Assembly (NCBI GenBank): GCA_003167055.1
Contig: PMUE01000358.1
Coordinates: forward strand, 1 to 9,292
DNA length: 9,292 bases
Direction: 5' to 3'
Origin: Vulcanimicrobiota bacterium
GTDB lineage: Bacteria; Vulcanimicrobiota; Vulcanimicrobiia; Vulcanimicrobiales; Vulcanimicrobiaceae
Shown: positions 1 through 5,862 of the stretch, one piece after another
Layout of the letters: each line of letters starts with the position of its first letter
Numbering within the stretch: position 1 is the stretch's first letter
Notes under the pieces: model-generated
Databases searched by the model: none
What the model saw: the letters and a program-made list of their open reading frames with translations, nothing else
Told to the model about the DNA's origin: nothing
Translations under genes and position numbers: made by a program

Positions 1-681
1 GCGCTCCAGTTCGAGGAGGCCTTTAATGGTGCGGCCGGCGGGCGTTGTCACCTCGTGCTTGAGCGCGGCGGGATGCAATTCGCTTTCGAGCGCGAGGCGA
101 CCCGAGCCGAGCACGGTTTGCGCCACCAAGACGCGCGCCTGATCGTAGGGAATGCCCAGCGCGATCGCCGCATCGATCAACGCTTCGATCGCGACGAAGA
201 TGAACGCCGGGCCGCAGCCGCTGATCGCGGTGACGGCGTCCATCAGGGATTCGTCCAGCACCATCGTACGCCCGAACGGATCGAAGAGCTGCTGCGTCTG
301 ATCGAGCGCTTCTTCGCTGCTCTCCTTCGTGCGAGCCAAGACGGTCATGCCCGAAGCGACGCGTGCCGGCGTGTTCGGCATGATGCGTACGATGCGCGTG
401 CGATTGTCGGTCCAGCCCCGCAGGGACCCGGTGTCGACTGCCGCGACGGCCGAGACGAGCACTTGATCGTCACGCAGCACCGGAGCGATCTGCGTGCAGA
501 CGGCTGCGGCGTCGCGCGGCTTCACGCACATCACCACGACGTCGCTGCTTTGCACGACGGCGCAATTGCGCCCCGCCGACGCTCGTGTGGTCGAATCGAT
601 CTCGCGCACGCGTGGATCACGCTCGAAACCCTTCGCGAGCGTGCCCCCGAGCGTTCCACGACCGATAATTCCGATTCGCAT
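1..681 (-). CDS. proC: Pyrroline-5-carboxylate reductase, 3' end outside the window
   Basis: Last step of proline synthesis: NAD(P)H-dependent reduction of 1-pyrroline-5-carboxylate to proline in the cytoplasm. The frame stays open to the window edge, giving 227 residues of a family that is usually about 265-280, so only the C-terminal tail is missing. Visible: an N-terminal Rossmann dinucleotide site (MRIGIIGRGTLGG), the VKP segment near residue 52-54, the RIMPNTPA motif near residue 100, SGCGPAF near residue 155, and the family signature VTTPAGRTIKGLLELE at the cut end. The ATG at 681 is chosen because the Rossmann strand begins at once and GAGGG sits 5 nt upstream. A terminator-like hairpin lies immediately before that ribosome binding site (see 691-732), leaving no room for a promoter downstream of it. 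The family assignment is secure. Confidence 0.95.
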   Translation of the reverse strand, partial: MRIGIIGRGTLGGTLAKGFERDPRVREIDSTTRASAGRNCAVVQSSDVVVMCVKPRDAAAVCTQIAPVLRDDQVLVSAVAAVDTGSLRGWTDNRTRIVRIMPNTPARVASGMTVLARTKESSEEALDQTQQLFDPFGRTMVLDESLMDAVTAISGCGPAFIFVAIEALIDAAIALGIPYDQARVLVAQTVLGSGRLALESELHPAALKHEVTTPAGRTIKGLLELER

Positions 682-690
682 GACTTCCCT

Positions 691-732
691 CAAATAAAAA
701 ACGAACCGCCCCGGTAACCGGAGCGGTTCGTT
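691..732 (-). terminator. Intrinsic terminator hairpin just before proC, possible attenuator
   Basis: Seen in sequence: arms 700-714 and 718-732 pair over 15 positions with one mismatch (710/722) around a 3-nt loop. In minus-strand reading the hairpin is followed by a run of T's broken by one A (699 to 692). No T-run follows in plus-strand reading, so it works for minus-strand transcription. It would end the transcript coming from the 830-2492 gene cluster. It also lies directly against the proC ribosome binding site, so any proC transcript starting upstream must read through it. That placement is typical of transcription attenuators. The regulatory reading is inference. Confidence 0.8.
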
Positions 733-829
733 GCAAAATGCTTGACGACGCGCGCTACCGAACCGGCATCTCCTGATGCGGCTGCGGCGGGCACGGAAGA
801 ACGTGTGCGTACGTCATCGTTGGGCGATC

Positions 830-1690
830 TTACCCCGGCACACGTTTGCGCGTCAAGAGCATGCCGATAAGAATCGCCAGCAATCCCGCGGCCACCACCG
901 CGAGATCGGGGATCGAGGTGACCTCGACGGCCGGGTAGGTAAGCACGTGCGGACGCAGCCGTAACCCGGCGAGCTCGACCAATTGCCCATCGCTTGCCAT
1001 GCCGATCCCGTGCGGAATCGATGCGCCGGTCTCGTCCTCGACATCGAAGATCACCGCCGGGCCTCTCGCCGAGGTCGTGTTCGGCATCGACGCAAGCTGC
1101 GCGGCAGAAAGAAGGACCGCTTTCACGATGCGATGCGCAGCCGGCACGGCGAAGGTGTCAAATGGCATCGTGAGGCCGGCAATCGGCTGCGTGTCCTGCA
1201 TCAGCAACACCGGCGAGAGAAAGGCGCTGCCGGTCGGTTGCGTGATCGTCACGTGTGCGCCGCGTCCGTCAAATGCATCGATCGCGACGACGGTACGCGG
1301 GACGCTGCGCAGCAGCGCGGTCGCGGTATAGCGTCGCGCACCGATCGGCTGCGCGCCTCGCCCGCGTACAAGCATCACCGCCGGATCGGCCTGCGCCAAT
1401 GGAAACGCGAGCGTTCCACCCGCTTCATCGACGCGCACGGTCGTGTCCGGCGCACCCACGATCGTCCGCGTATCGGGGCCAAGCAGTCCACTCGCAATAC
1501 CCGCGAACGCGATTGCACCAACGCCGAAGGCAACAAGCGGCATTCGCCGCGCGCGAACCACAGCCCACACACCGACGGCCGCAATTGCGACGTTGTACCA
1601 CCCGGTATGATAGAGCGCGCGGTTCGGGATGACGATTTCTACAGCAACGCCAAGCACGACGAGCGCGGCAAGAACCGCCGCCCCGCTCAC
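830..1690 (-). CDS. Membrane protein with a large extracytoplasmic domain, unknown function
   Basis: I do not recognise the family. The 286-residue product has hydrophobic segments at about 2-22, 31-46 and 51-70, then a long soluble part (about 71-255) rich in beta-type residues, and a last membrane segment at about 262-280 ending in a short basic tail (TRKRVPG). It has no cysteines I would call catalytic. The start is GTG at 1690, sharing GTGA with the stop of the upstream thioredoxin-like gene, so translation is probably coupled. Co-transcription with a TlpA/ResA-like protein, plus a soluble domain held by a C-terminal helix, vaguely recalls cytochrome c maturation partners such as ResB. 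I see no ResB motif, so this is only a contextual hint. About 100 nt without a gene separate its stop from the terminator at 691-732. Confidence 0.8.
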   Translation of the reverse strand: MSGAAVLAALVVLGVAVEIVIPNRALYHTGWYNVAIAAVGVWAVVRARRMPLVAFGVGAIAFAGIASGLLGPDTRTIVGAPDTTVRVDEAGGTLAFPLAQADPAVMLVRGRGAQPIGARRYTATALLRSVPRTVVAIDAFDGRGAHVTITQPTGSAFLSPVLLMQDTQPIAGLTMPFDTFAVPAAHRIVKAVLLSAAQLASMPNTTSARGPAVIFDVEDETGASIPHGIGMASDGQLVELAGLRLRPHVLTYPAVEVTSIPDLAVVAAGLLAILIGMLLTRKRVPG

Positions 1691-2220
1691 GTTGCGCGCA
1701 GCGCCTGCGCGAGCGTCGTACGCATCTGTTCGACGGTGAGCGGACCGTCGAATCCACGCTCGACCACGCCGCGGCGGTCGATAATGATCGTCGTCGGCAG
1801 CCCGAGCGCCGCGTAGGTGCGCCCGTATTGCTGTGCATCGTCGATCCAGATCGGAAACGCGATCCCGAGCGATCGCGCAAAGGTCGCGGCACGTTCCGGG
1901 GACTCACCTTGATTGACGCCGACGACGACGACACCGTCCTTGGTATACTCGCGCGCGACGGTTTGCAAATCCGGCATCTCGGCGCGGCACGGCGGACACC
2001 ACGACGCCCACAGATTCATCACGACGACCTTGCCGCGGTACTGTTCGAGTGAGACCGCGTTGCCGCGATCGTCGTGCAACGTGAAGACCGGCGCGGTTTC
2101 GCCCACCATTCCAGCCGGCCCGGAGACCGAGGGCCGATGCGAGGCGAACAGCGGCACGAGGATCGCAAGCGCGATGGCCGCCGCCGAAAGCATCAAAAGC
2201 CAGCGCACCTGCGCGTTCAC
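1687..2220 (-). CDS. TlpA/ResA-like membrane-anchored thiol-disulfide oxidoreductase
   Basis: Thioredoxin-fold protein of the TlpA/ResA/AhpC-TSA group, which exchanges thiols and disulfides outside the cytoplasmic membrane, for example during cytochrome c maturation. The 177-residue product has an N-terminal hydrophobic helix at about 7-26 (signal anchor, no lipobox cysteine), then the TlpA-type entry around GETAPVFTL, the redox motif WCPPC with cysteines at about 75 and 78, the following EMP, and a cis-proline loop GLPTT near residue 142. Start: GTG at 2220 overlaps the stop of the preceding gene as GTGA. A TTG one codon upstream (2223) is possible but less likely. It lies between a small unknown gene and an unknown membrane protein, both joined by GTGA overlaps, so the three are probably one operon. 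The exact partner cannot be told from sequence. Confidence 0.93.
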   Translation of the reverse strand: MNAQVRWLLMLSAAAIALAILVPLFASHRPSVSGPAGMVGETAPVFTLHDDRGNAVSLEQYRGKVVVMNLWASWCPPCRAEMPDLQTVAREYTKDGVVVVGVNQGESPERAATFARSLGIAFPIWIDDAQQYGRTYAALGLPTTIIIDRRGVVERGFDGPLTVEQMRTTLAQALRAT

Positions 2221-2492
2221 CAATCGCCCATCCGATCTGAATCGACCTCACCCTCGAAGGCGATCGTTCCACTCGGCAACACCGCGGCGAATAACGGAAT
2301 CCCACGGAAGCGTATTTCTCGCTGGCGCGCAGCGTCGACGCCGGATTCGAACAGACGGCAGTAGCGTTCGAGCACGTCCGGGCTGCAGCGCGCAAGCGCC
2401 GGCTTCACGTTATACGTTTGCACGAATCGATCGAAGGCGCGTTCGAAGGCCTCCGCCGCAAAGTTCGATCCGAGGCGCACCTCGCGCCGCAC
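2217..2492 (-). CDS. Small protein of unknown function, first gene of the TlpA cluster
   Basis: Not recognised. From the GTG at 2492 it encodes 91 residues: a charged helical N-terminal half (VRREVRLGSNFAAEAF and on), then a mixed region with RCSPDVLERYCRLF and a beta-like stretch IPLFAAVLPSGTIAFEGEV. No signal peptide or membrane segment. The start is uncertain. An ATG at 2546 is in frame (109 residues) but would run into the start of the divergent folD. A strong Shine-Dalgarno-like GAGGAGGAGAGG at 2505-2516 inside that longer frame argues for an internal start: GTG 2492 (12 nt downstream), or less likely CTG at 2501. Its stop overlaps the next GTG as GTGA, which supports it being a real gene coupled to the TlpA-like protein. 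Confidence 0.7.
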   Translation of the reverse strand: MRREVRLGSNFAAEAFERAFDRFVQTYNVKPALARCSPDVLERYCRLFESGVDAARQREIRFRGIPLFAAVLPSGTIAFEGEVDSDRMGDW

Positions 2493-2544
2493 GTGTTCCA
2501 GGGTCCTCTCCTCCTCTATGGCGAAACCGCGTCGCGTGTCCGCC

Positions 2545-3441
2545 ATGATTCTCGACGGTCGCGCACTTGCCGCGGAACTGCGCGCCGAACTTCTTGCTCG
2601 TACGAGTGCGCTACGCGACGCCGGGATTCATCCCAAGCTCGTGATCGTCTTCGTTGGAGAGAACGAGTCGAGCGTCGCCTACGTTCGCAATTTGGTCAAA
2701 ACGGGCGACCGGGTCGGCATCGAGATCGCGGTGGACCAGCTGCCCGAGCGTGCAACGTCGGTCGACGTGCGCGAACGTCTCGAACGGTTACGCGACGACG
2801 CAAGCGTACACGGCGTGATGTTGCAGCAACCCTTGCCGCCGCACCTCTCGATACGCGAGATCGCCGACGCCATTCCGGTCCGCAAGGACGTGGACGGCGC
2901 GCACCCGACCAACCAGGGGCACCTGGCCTTCGGCAGCGGCACCGAATTCGTCCCAGCCACGCCGGCGGCGATCATGCTCCTGCTCGAGCGCAGTCCGCAC
3001 TGGCCGCTGCGCGGCCGGCGCGCCGTGATGATCGGCCGTTCGATCGTCGTCGGCGCACCGGTTGCGATGCTGATGCTCGGTCAGAATGCGACCGTCACCA
3101 TCCTGCACAAAGAGAGCGCGAGCCTCCAACCCTTCCTGAAGACCGCCGAAGTCGTGGTGGTCGCTACCGGAGTCCCAGGACTCATCGGCGGCGATGACAT
3201 CATGCCGGGCGCGACGGTCATCGACGTCGGCACGACCGTCGTCAACGGCGTGCTCAAAGGGGACGTCGATTACGAATCAGCGCGCGAAGTCGCCGGCGCG
3301 ATCACACCCGTCCCCGGCGGCGTGGGCCCGGTCACCAACGTCGCGCTCCTGCGCAACGTCGTCAAATCAGCCGAACGCATGGCCGGGGCGCCGCATTGGA
3401 TTCGATGGGGTGAAGTATCCGACAATCGGGATTCACTTTGA
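2545..3441 (+). CDS. folD: FolD-type methylenetetrahydrofolate dehydrogenase/cyclohydrolase with altered active site
   Basis: FolD normally oxidises 5,10-methylene-THF to methenyl-THF with NADP and hydrolyses that to 10-formyl-THF. From ATG 2545 the protein is 298 residues, close to the family's 280-300. Visible: ILDGRALA at the start, the helix with SVAYVRNLVK, LQQPLPPHL (VQLP motif, Gln kept), KDVDGAHPTNQGHL near residues 114-127, the nucleotide-binding GRSIVVGAPVA near 164-174, and PGGVGPVTNVALLRN near the C-terminus, followed by a short extra tail. The odd point is in the YxxxK motif: Tyr is present (about residue 46), but the catalytic lysine four residues on is leucine; a lysine remains six residues on. 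An upstream ATG at 2518 would add nine basic residues. I prefer 2545 because family members begin close to the ILDGK motif. Diverges from the minus-strand cluster, with promoter regions necessarily overlapping. Confidence 0.93.
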   Translation: MILDGRALAAELRAELLARTSALRDAGIHPKLVIVFVGENESSVAYVRNLVKTGDRVGIEIAVDQLPERATSVDVRERLERLRDDASVHGVMLQQPLPPHLSIREIADAIPVRKDVDGAHPTNQGHLAFGSGTEFVPATPAAIMLLLERSPHWPLRGRRAVMIGRSIVVGAPVAMLMLGQNATVTILHKESASLQPFLKTAEVVVVATGVPGLIGGDDIMPGATVIDVGTTVVNGVLKGDVDYESAREVAGAITPVPGGVGPVTNVALLRNVVKSAERMAGAPHWIRWGEVSDNRDSL

Positions 3442-3562
3442 CGCTCGCGTCTCGCACAGTTAATGTCAGGGTGCTCGCCGCCTCGCGTAACCCGTTCACC
3501 CGACCGTCGAATACTTCTGCCAATCCGAATCCAATTCAACTATGCGAGCAGAATGAGGTTGA

Positions 3563-3700
3563 GGGCGGGCCGACGTTGCGGGTGAGATCGTTTGGACGAG
3601 CCGCGGAGCCAGGACGGCGAGAGCGGCGAGCCAATCAGCAGGAGCAATTGCACGATGCGATTGTGACGAGCGTGGTCGAACCCGCAATGTAGGCTCGCCC
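3563..3700 (+). repeat. 138-bp imperfect inverted-repeat element, possible structured RNA
   Basis: Arms 3563-3583 and 3680-3700 are inverted repeats matching at 18 of 21 positions. Two of the three mismatches (3568/3695 and 3575/3688) become G-U pairs if the plus strand is transcribed, leaving one true mismatch. Inside, 3586-3591 can pair with 3672-3677 (three Watson-Crick and three G-U pairs), and CAATTGC 3645-3651 with GCGATTG 3657-3663 (seven pairs, one G-U). On the minus strand all these G-U pairs would be A-C mismatches. This favours a plus-strand RNA fold: a leader of the gene at 3745 or a small RNA. A short nonautonomous repeat (MITE-like) is the alternative. I see no clear target-site duplication and no transposase. 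Confidence 0.55.
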
Positions 3701-3731
3701 GAAACCGCTAATTCAGCGAGAAGAACTTTCC

Positions 3732-3738
3732 GAGGAGG
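3732..3738 (+). promoter_or_regulatory. Strong Shine-Dalgarno before the small His-rich gene
   Basis: GAGGAGG six bases before the ATG at 3745 is close to the ideal anti-16S match. It is the main evidence that the short 76-codon frame is a real, well translated gene. Confidence 0.85.
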
Positions 3739-3744
3739 TTTTCC

Positions 3745-3975
3745 ATGGCCGTTCATCCAGCCGTACAACCGCATCTGGTTGCAGCGAAACACCACCGGTC
3801 CGCCGCAGACTACCACGAGCTCGCTGCCAAGCGTTACGAACTCGGGGATCACGCACAAGCGGCGCACTACACGCTGCTAGCTCAGGCGCATGCCTTGCAC
3901 GCGGCCGGCTTCATGTCCGACATCGCAAAGATTCACGCCGAACAGCACAGCGGCAACAAGCACGCACATTCCTAA
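3745..3975 (+). CDS. Small Ala/His-rich helical protein, unknown function
   Basis: 76 residues, soluble, very rich in Ala and His. The pattern of alternating Ala pairs, His and Tyr (AAKHHRSAADYHELAAKRYE, then GDHAQAAHYTLLAQAHALHAAG) predicts two or three amphipathic helices. It resembles short bacterial hypothetical proteins built on AA-x-HH-E-x-AA repeats with a G-[DE]-H-x-x-AAHH turn. I know no established function for these. The histidine density would permit metal binding, but there is no cysteine or defined site, so this is only a possibility. The start is fixed by GAGGAGG upstream. The gene stands alone: folD lies about 300 bp upstream and the next gene is convergent with 4 bp between stop codons, so no classical terminator fits between them. 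Confidence 0.8.
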   Translation: MAVHPAVQPHLVAAKHHRSAADYHELAAKRYELGDHAQAAHYTLLAQAHALHAAGFMSDIAKIHAEQHSGNKHAHS

Positions 3976-3979
3976 AGGT

Positions 3980-4483
3980 TTAGCGATTCTGCGGCAGCCA
4001 GAGCGCAACGTTCCATGAATTGCGCACCGCGACGAGGAGCTGTAGCGCGATGGTCGCGGCGATCCCGTAGGGCGCGTAGGCGATCCCACTGGTCAGCCCA
4101 ACGGCGAAGGCGATCAAGCCGACGTCAGCGAGAAACGGCAGCCCGAAGTAAAAGAGATAGTCGAGCCAGCTCAAGTTGAGAAAGTCGAGCCGGCTGACTC
4201 CGCGGATGGTGAATGCGACATATATTAGTGCGGCCGCTGCCGAACATCCAAGGATGATGCACGGCGCAAGCACCGACGGCCACGGTACGAGCAAGACGAG
4301 CGAACTGAACAAGACGCCGCCGAAATGGACAAACGTCGGCGTCACAAACTGAGCGACACCTTTGCCCCTTTCCGTTTTCGCGATATCAGCGCCGAGCGTG
4401 ATGACCACGAACATCAGGCCGATCAGCGTCGCTGCCGCGCTGGCGGTAACCACGTAGAAGTTTTCCCAGCCGGCCGGTATCAA
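3980..4483 (-). CDS. Multi-pass membrane protein of unknown function
   Basis: 167 residues with about five hydrophobic segments: roughly 9-32, 51-67, 71-93, 107-126 and 131-155. The N-terminal GWENFYVVTASAAATLIGLM and FVTPTFVHFGG near residues 46-56 match a pattern I associate with short uncharacterised bacterial membrane proteins (WENFYV, then GLMFVV, then a TPTVVHF segment). I know no function. The start is TTG at 4483, supported by GGAG about 8 nt upstream. An ATG start in this frame is not available near the N-terminal motif. It follows the LON-domain gene by 21 bp on the same strand and is probably co-transcribed with it. Confidence 0.8.
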   Translation of the reverse strand: MIPAGWENFYVVTASAAATLIGLMFVVITLGADIAKTERGKGVAQFVTPTFVHFGGVLFSSLVLLVPWPSVLAPCIILGCSAAAALIYVAFTIRGVSRLDFLNLSWLDYLFYFGLPFLADVGLIAFAVGLTSGIAYAPYGIAATIALQLLVAVRNSWNVALWLPQNR

Positions 4484-4504
4484 TGAAGTTTCTCCGGTGC
4501 TCAG

Positions 4505-5221
4505 CTAATTTTGCGAGAAAAACTTCCCGAAGTACTGCTCTTGCGCGCTGCGATAGCTGAGGTCTTCACCGTTTTCTTGGCGCTCGTGTAACTCCACCCG
4601 GCGGCGTTCCAACAGTTTGCGCAGTTGCGGCAGCAAGCGCTCGAGGAAGTCGTACTCGGCGCGCAAGCGCGCCTTCGTGTCGGTGATTTCGAGCAGGCGC
4701 TGCTTGACGCGTTCGGCGACTTGCAGCATGTCGCCGATGAGATACGACGTGCCTTGCGGATCTTCGGGCAGCAAAATGTGACTCTCTTGTCCCGAGAACT
4801 CGACCAGCATCGCGATATATTCTTCAAAACGCTGGCGCACGGCGGGCAGCAGTTCATCGACCTCGCGATCGTCCGGCACCTCCGGCTCATCGATCACGTC
4901 GACGTCGGCCACCAGGTAGGGTTCGCGGCTTATCACTTCGCGGATGCGGAAGCGCGTGCTTCCGACCGTTGAGATAAAGTAGCGGCCGAACGGCAGCGGC
5001 TGCACGTCGAGAATTTCGGCGATCGAACCCACGTCGTGCGGAAGCACGTTAGTGTCGCCGGCTTCGGCACCTTCAGCGATCAACGCGACGCCGAAGCCTT
5101 CGCCGGACTCCAAACATTCGTTGATCATCTGCTTGTAGCGCGGCTCGAAAATATGCAGGTTGAGCACAGCGCCTGGAAATAGCACCGAATTGAGCGGAAA
5201 GAGCCGTAATCGCCGACCCAT
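4505..5221 (-). CDS. LON substrate-binding (LonN/PUA-like) domain protein
   Basis: Stand-alone version of the N-terminal domain of Lon protease, with no ATPase or protease part. Visible: RRLRLFPLNSVLFPGAVLNL at the N-terminus, then HIFEPRYKQMI near residue 23, GFGVALI near 42, VGSIAEI near 64, and GRYFISTVGSTRFRI near 79-93. All are typical of PF02190 proteins. The C-terminal half (about 120-225) is a charged helical region, probably partly coiled-coil, as in other stand-alone members, and the protein ends FGKFFSQN. Length 238 is normal (190-240). Such proteins are thought to bind polypeptides or act as adaptors, but a defined role is lacking. ATG at 5221 is the natural start. No good Shine-Dalgarno is visible before it. 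Divergent from the methyltransferase gene with 59 bp between. Confidence 0.92.
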   Translation of the reverse strand: MGRRLRLFPLNSVLFPGAVLNLHIFEPRYKQMINECLESGEGFGVALIAEGAEAGDTNVLPHDVGSIAEILDVQPLPFGRYFISTVGSTRFRIREVISREPYLVADVDVIDEPEVPDDREVDELLPAVRQRFEEYIAMLVEFSGQESHILLPEDPQGTSYLIGDMLQVAERVKQRLLEITDTKARLRAEYDFLERLLPQLRKLLERRRVELHERQENGEDLSYRSAQEQYFGKFFSQN

Positions 5222-5280
5222 AGAGGAACCACTGTTTCGAGAAGGTCGGCGCAGGTTCCCCGCTAACTGGACAGCCCTAG
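5222..5280. promoter_or_regulatory. Divergent intergenic region between LON-domain gene and methyltransferase operon
   Basis: 59 bp must hold both promoters. The only structure I see is an inverted repeat GGAACC 5225-5230 with GGTTCC 5254-5259 (23 bp between), which could be an operator or chance. No -35/-10 pair is good enough to call, and neither start codon has a strong Shine-Dalgarno sequence. Confidence 0.4.
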
Positions 5281-5862
5281 ATGGATGACCTCAAGCGCTA
5301 TCTCGACGCCCTGCACCCCGAGCAACATCCGTTGTTACTCGAGCTGGAACAGCACGGCCGCAAAGACGGCGTGCCGATCGTCTCGCGCGAAGCCGGACGC
5401 TTCCTTTCGGTCATGGTGCACATGATGCAGGCCAACCGCATCTTGGAGATCGGGACGGGATACGGCTATTCCACGCTCTGGATGGCGCTCGCGCAGCCCC
5501 CGATGGGGAAGATCTGGACGATCGATCCGGATAGCGAACGCACCAGTGTCGCCAATTCGTACTTCCGTCGTGCGGGCGAAGACGATAATATCACGATCTT
5601 CAATCAAGATGCGCTCGAATTACTCGAGAACTTCCAGCAGCGCAACCTCGATATCGTCTTCATCGACGCCGAGCGTCACCTGTATCGCGCGTACCTCGAC
5701 TTGGTGTTCCCGATGCTCAAACTTTCCGGTATCGTCGTGATCGACGATTGCCTGCTCGGCGACCTCGACGAATTCAACCAGTACTTTCTCACCCACCCGG
5801 CAGTCGACGCGACGATCCTACCGATCGGCAATGGGACCGGTATCGGAGTGCGCATAAAGTGA
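5281..5862 (+). CDS. SAM-dependent O-methyltransferase (COMT/YrrM-like fold)
   Basis: Class I methyltransferase of the PF01596 group (catechol and caffeoyl-CoA O-methyltransferases; also TrmR/YrrM, which methylates 5-hydroxyuridine in tRNA). 193 residues, slightly short for the group. Motif I ILEIGTGYGYSTLWMA at 54-69, the acidic ribose loop WTIDPD at 79-84, QDALELL at 109-115, DIVFIDAERHLY at 124-135, and VVIDDCLLGD at 152-161. In metal-dependent members the last two motifs usually read DA-x-K and DN. Here they are DAER and DD, so metal and substrate handling may differ. The ATG at 5281 opens directly on the first helix. First gene of a four-gene operon; its stop overlaps the next start as GTGA. 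The substrate cannot be told. Confidence 0.9.
   Translation: MDDLKRYLDALHPEQHPLLLELEQHGRKDGVPIVSREAGRFLSVMVHMMQANRILEIGTGYGYSTLWMALAQPPMGKIWTIDPDSERTSVANSYFRRAGEDDNITIFNQDALELLENFQQRNLDIVFIDAERHLYRAYLDLVFPMLKLSGIVVIDDCLLGDLDEFNQYFLTHPAVDATILPIGNGTGIGVRIK

Larger units (their letters stand above)
3442..3744 (+). other. Gap of about 300 bp between folD and the small His-rich gene
   Basis: Short open frames cross it on both strands, but they have low-complexity Arg-rich translations and look like chance. The first 120 bp hold nothing I can name. The remainder is dominated by the inverted-repeat element at 3563-3700. After it come a small hairpin (CGCT 3706-3709 with AGCG 3715-3718) and the Shine-Dalgarno of the next gene. 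I see no convincing terminator for folD and no promoter I would defend. Confidence 0.6.

Noticed and set aside
55..717. Plus-strand open frame of 220 codons
   Set aside because: It is antisense to proC, whose motifs are clear. The translation is Arg/Asp/His-rich without any domain, as expected for a shadow frame in GC-rich DNA.
755..769. Minus-strand mini-frame ATG-CCG-GTT-CGG-TAG as a proline-containing leader peptide for proC
   Set aside because: Only one proline codon, and the AGGAG lies with no spacing before the ATG, so it would not initiate well. I keep the attenuator idea without it.
733..829. Possible tRNA or small RNA upstream of the proC terminator
   Set aside because: I could not build a cloverleaf or recognise a known RNA. 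Only one 5-bp hairpin is visible.
983..1816. Plus-strand open frame of 277 codons
   Set aside because: Antisense to the membrane protein and TlpA-like gene. Arg-rich, no hydrophobic core, no ribosome binding site.
2418..3197. Plus-strand open frame of 259 codons overlapping folD
   Set aside because: Out-of-frame shadow of folD with an extreme Arg content.
3406..3440. Hairpin around the folD stop as a terminator
   Set aside because: The stem is interrupted by bulges and no T-run follows.
3438..3867. Short open frames on both strands across the folD-downstream gap
   Set aside because: They cross the inverted-repeat element and have Arg/Ser-rich chance translations and no ribosome binding site. 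The minus-strand one is also antisense to the well supported small gene at 3745.
5225..5259. GGAACC/GGTTCC inverted repeat as a defined operator
   Set aside because: Six-base arms 23 bp apart are easily chance, and no regulator is known here; listed only as a note on the intergenic region.
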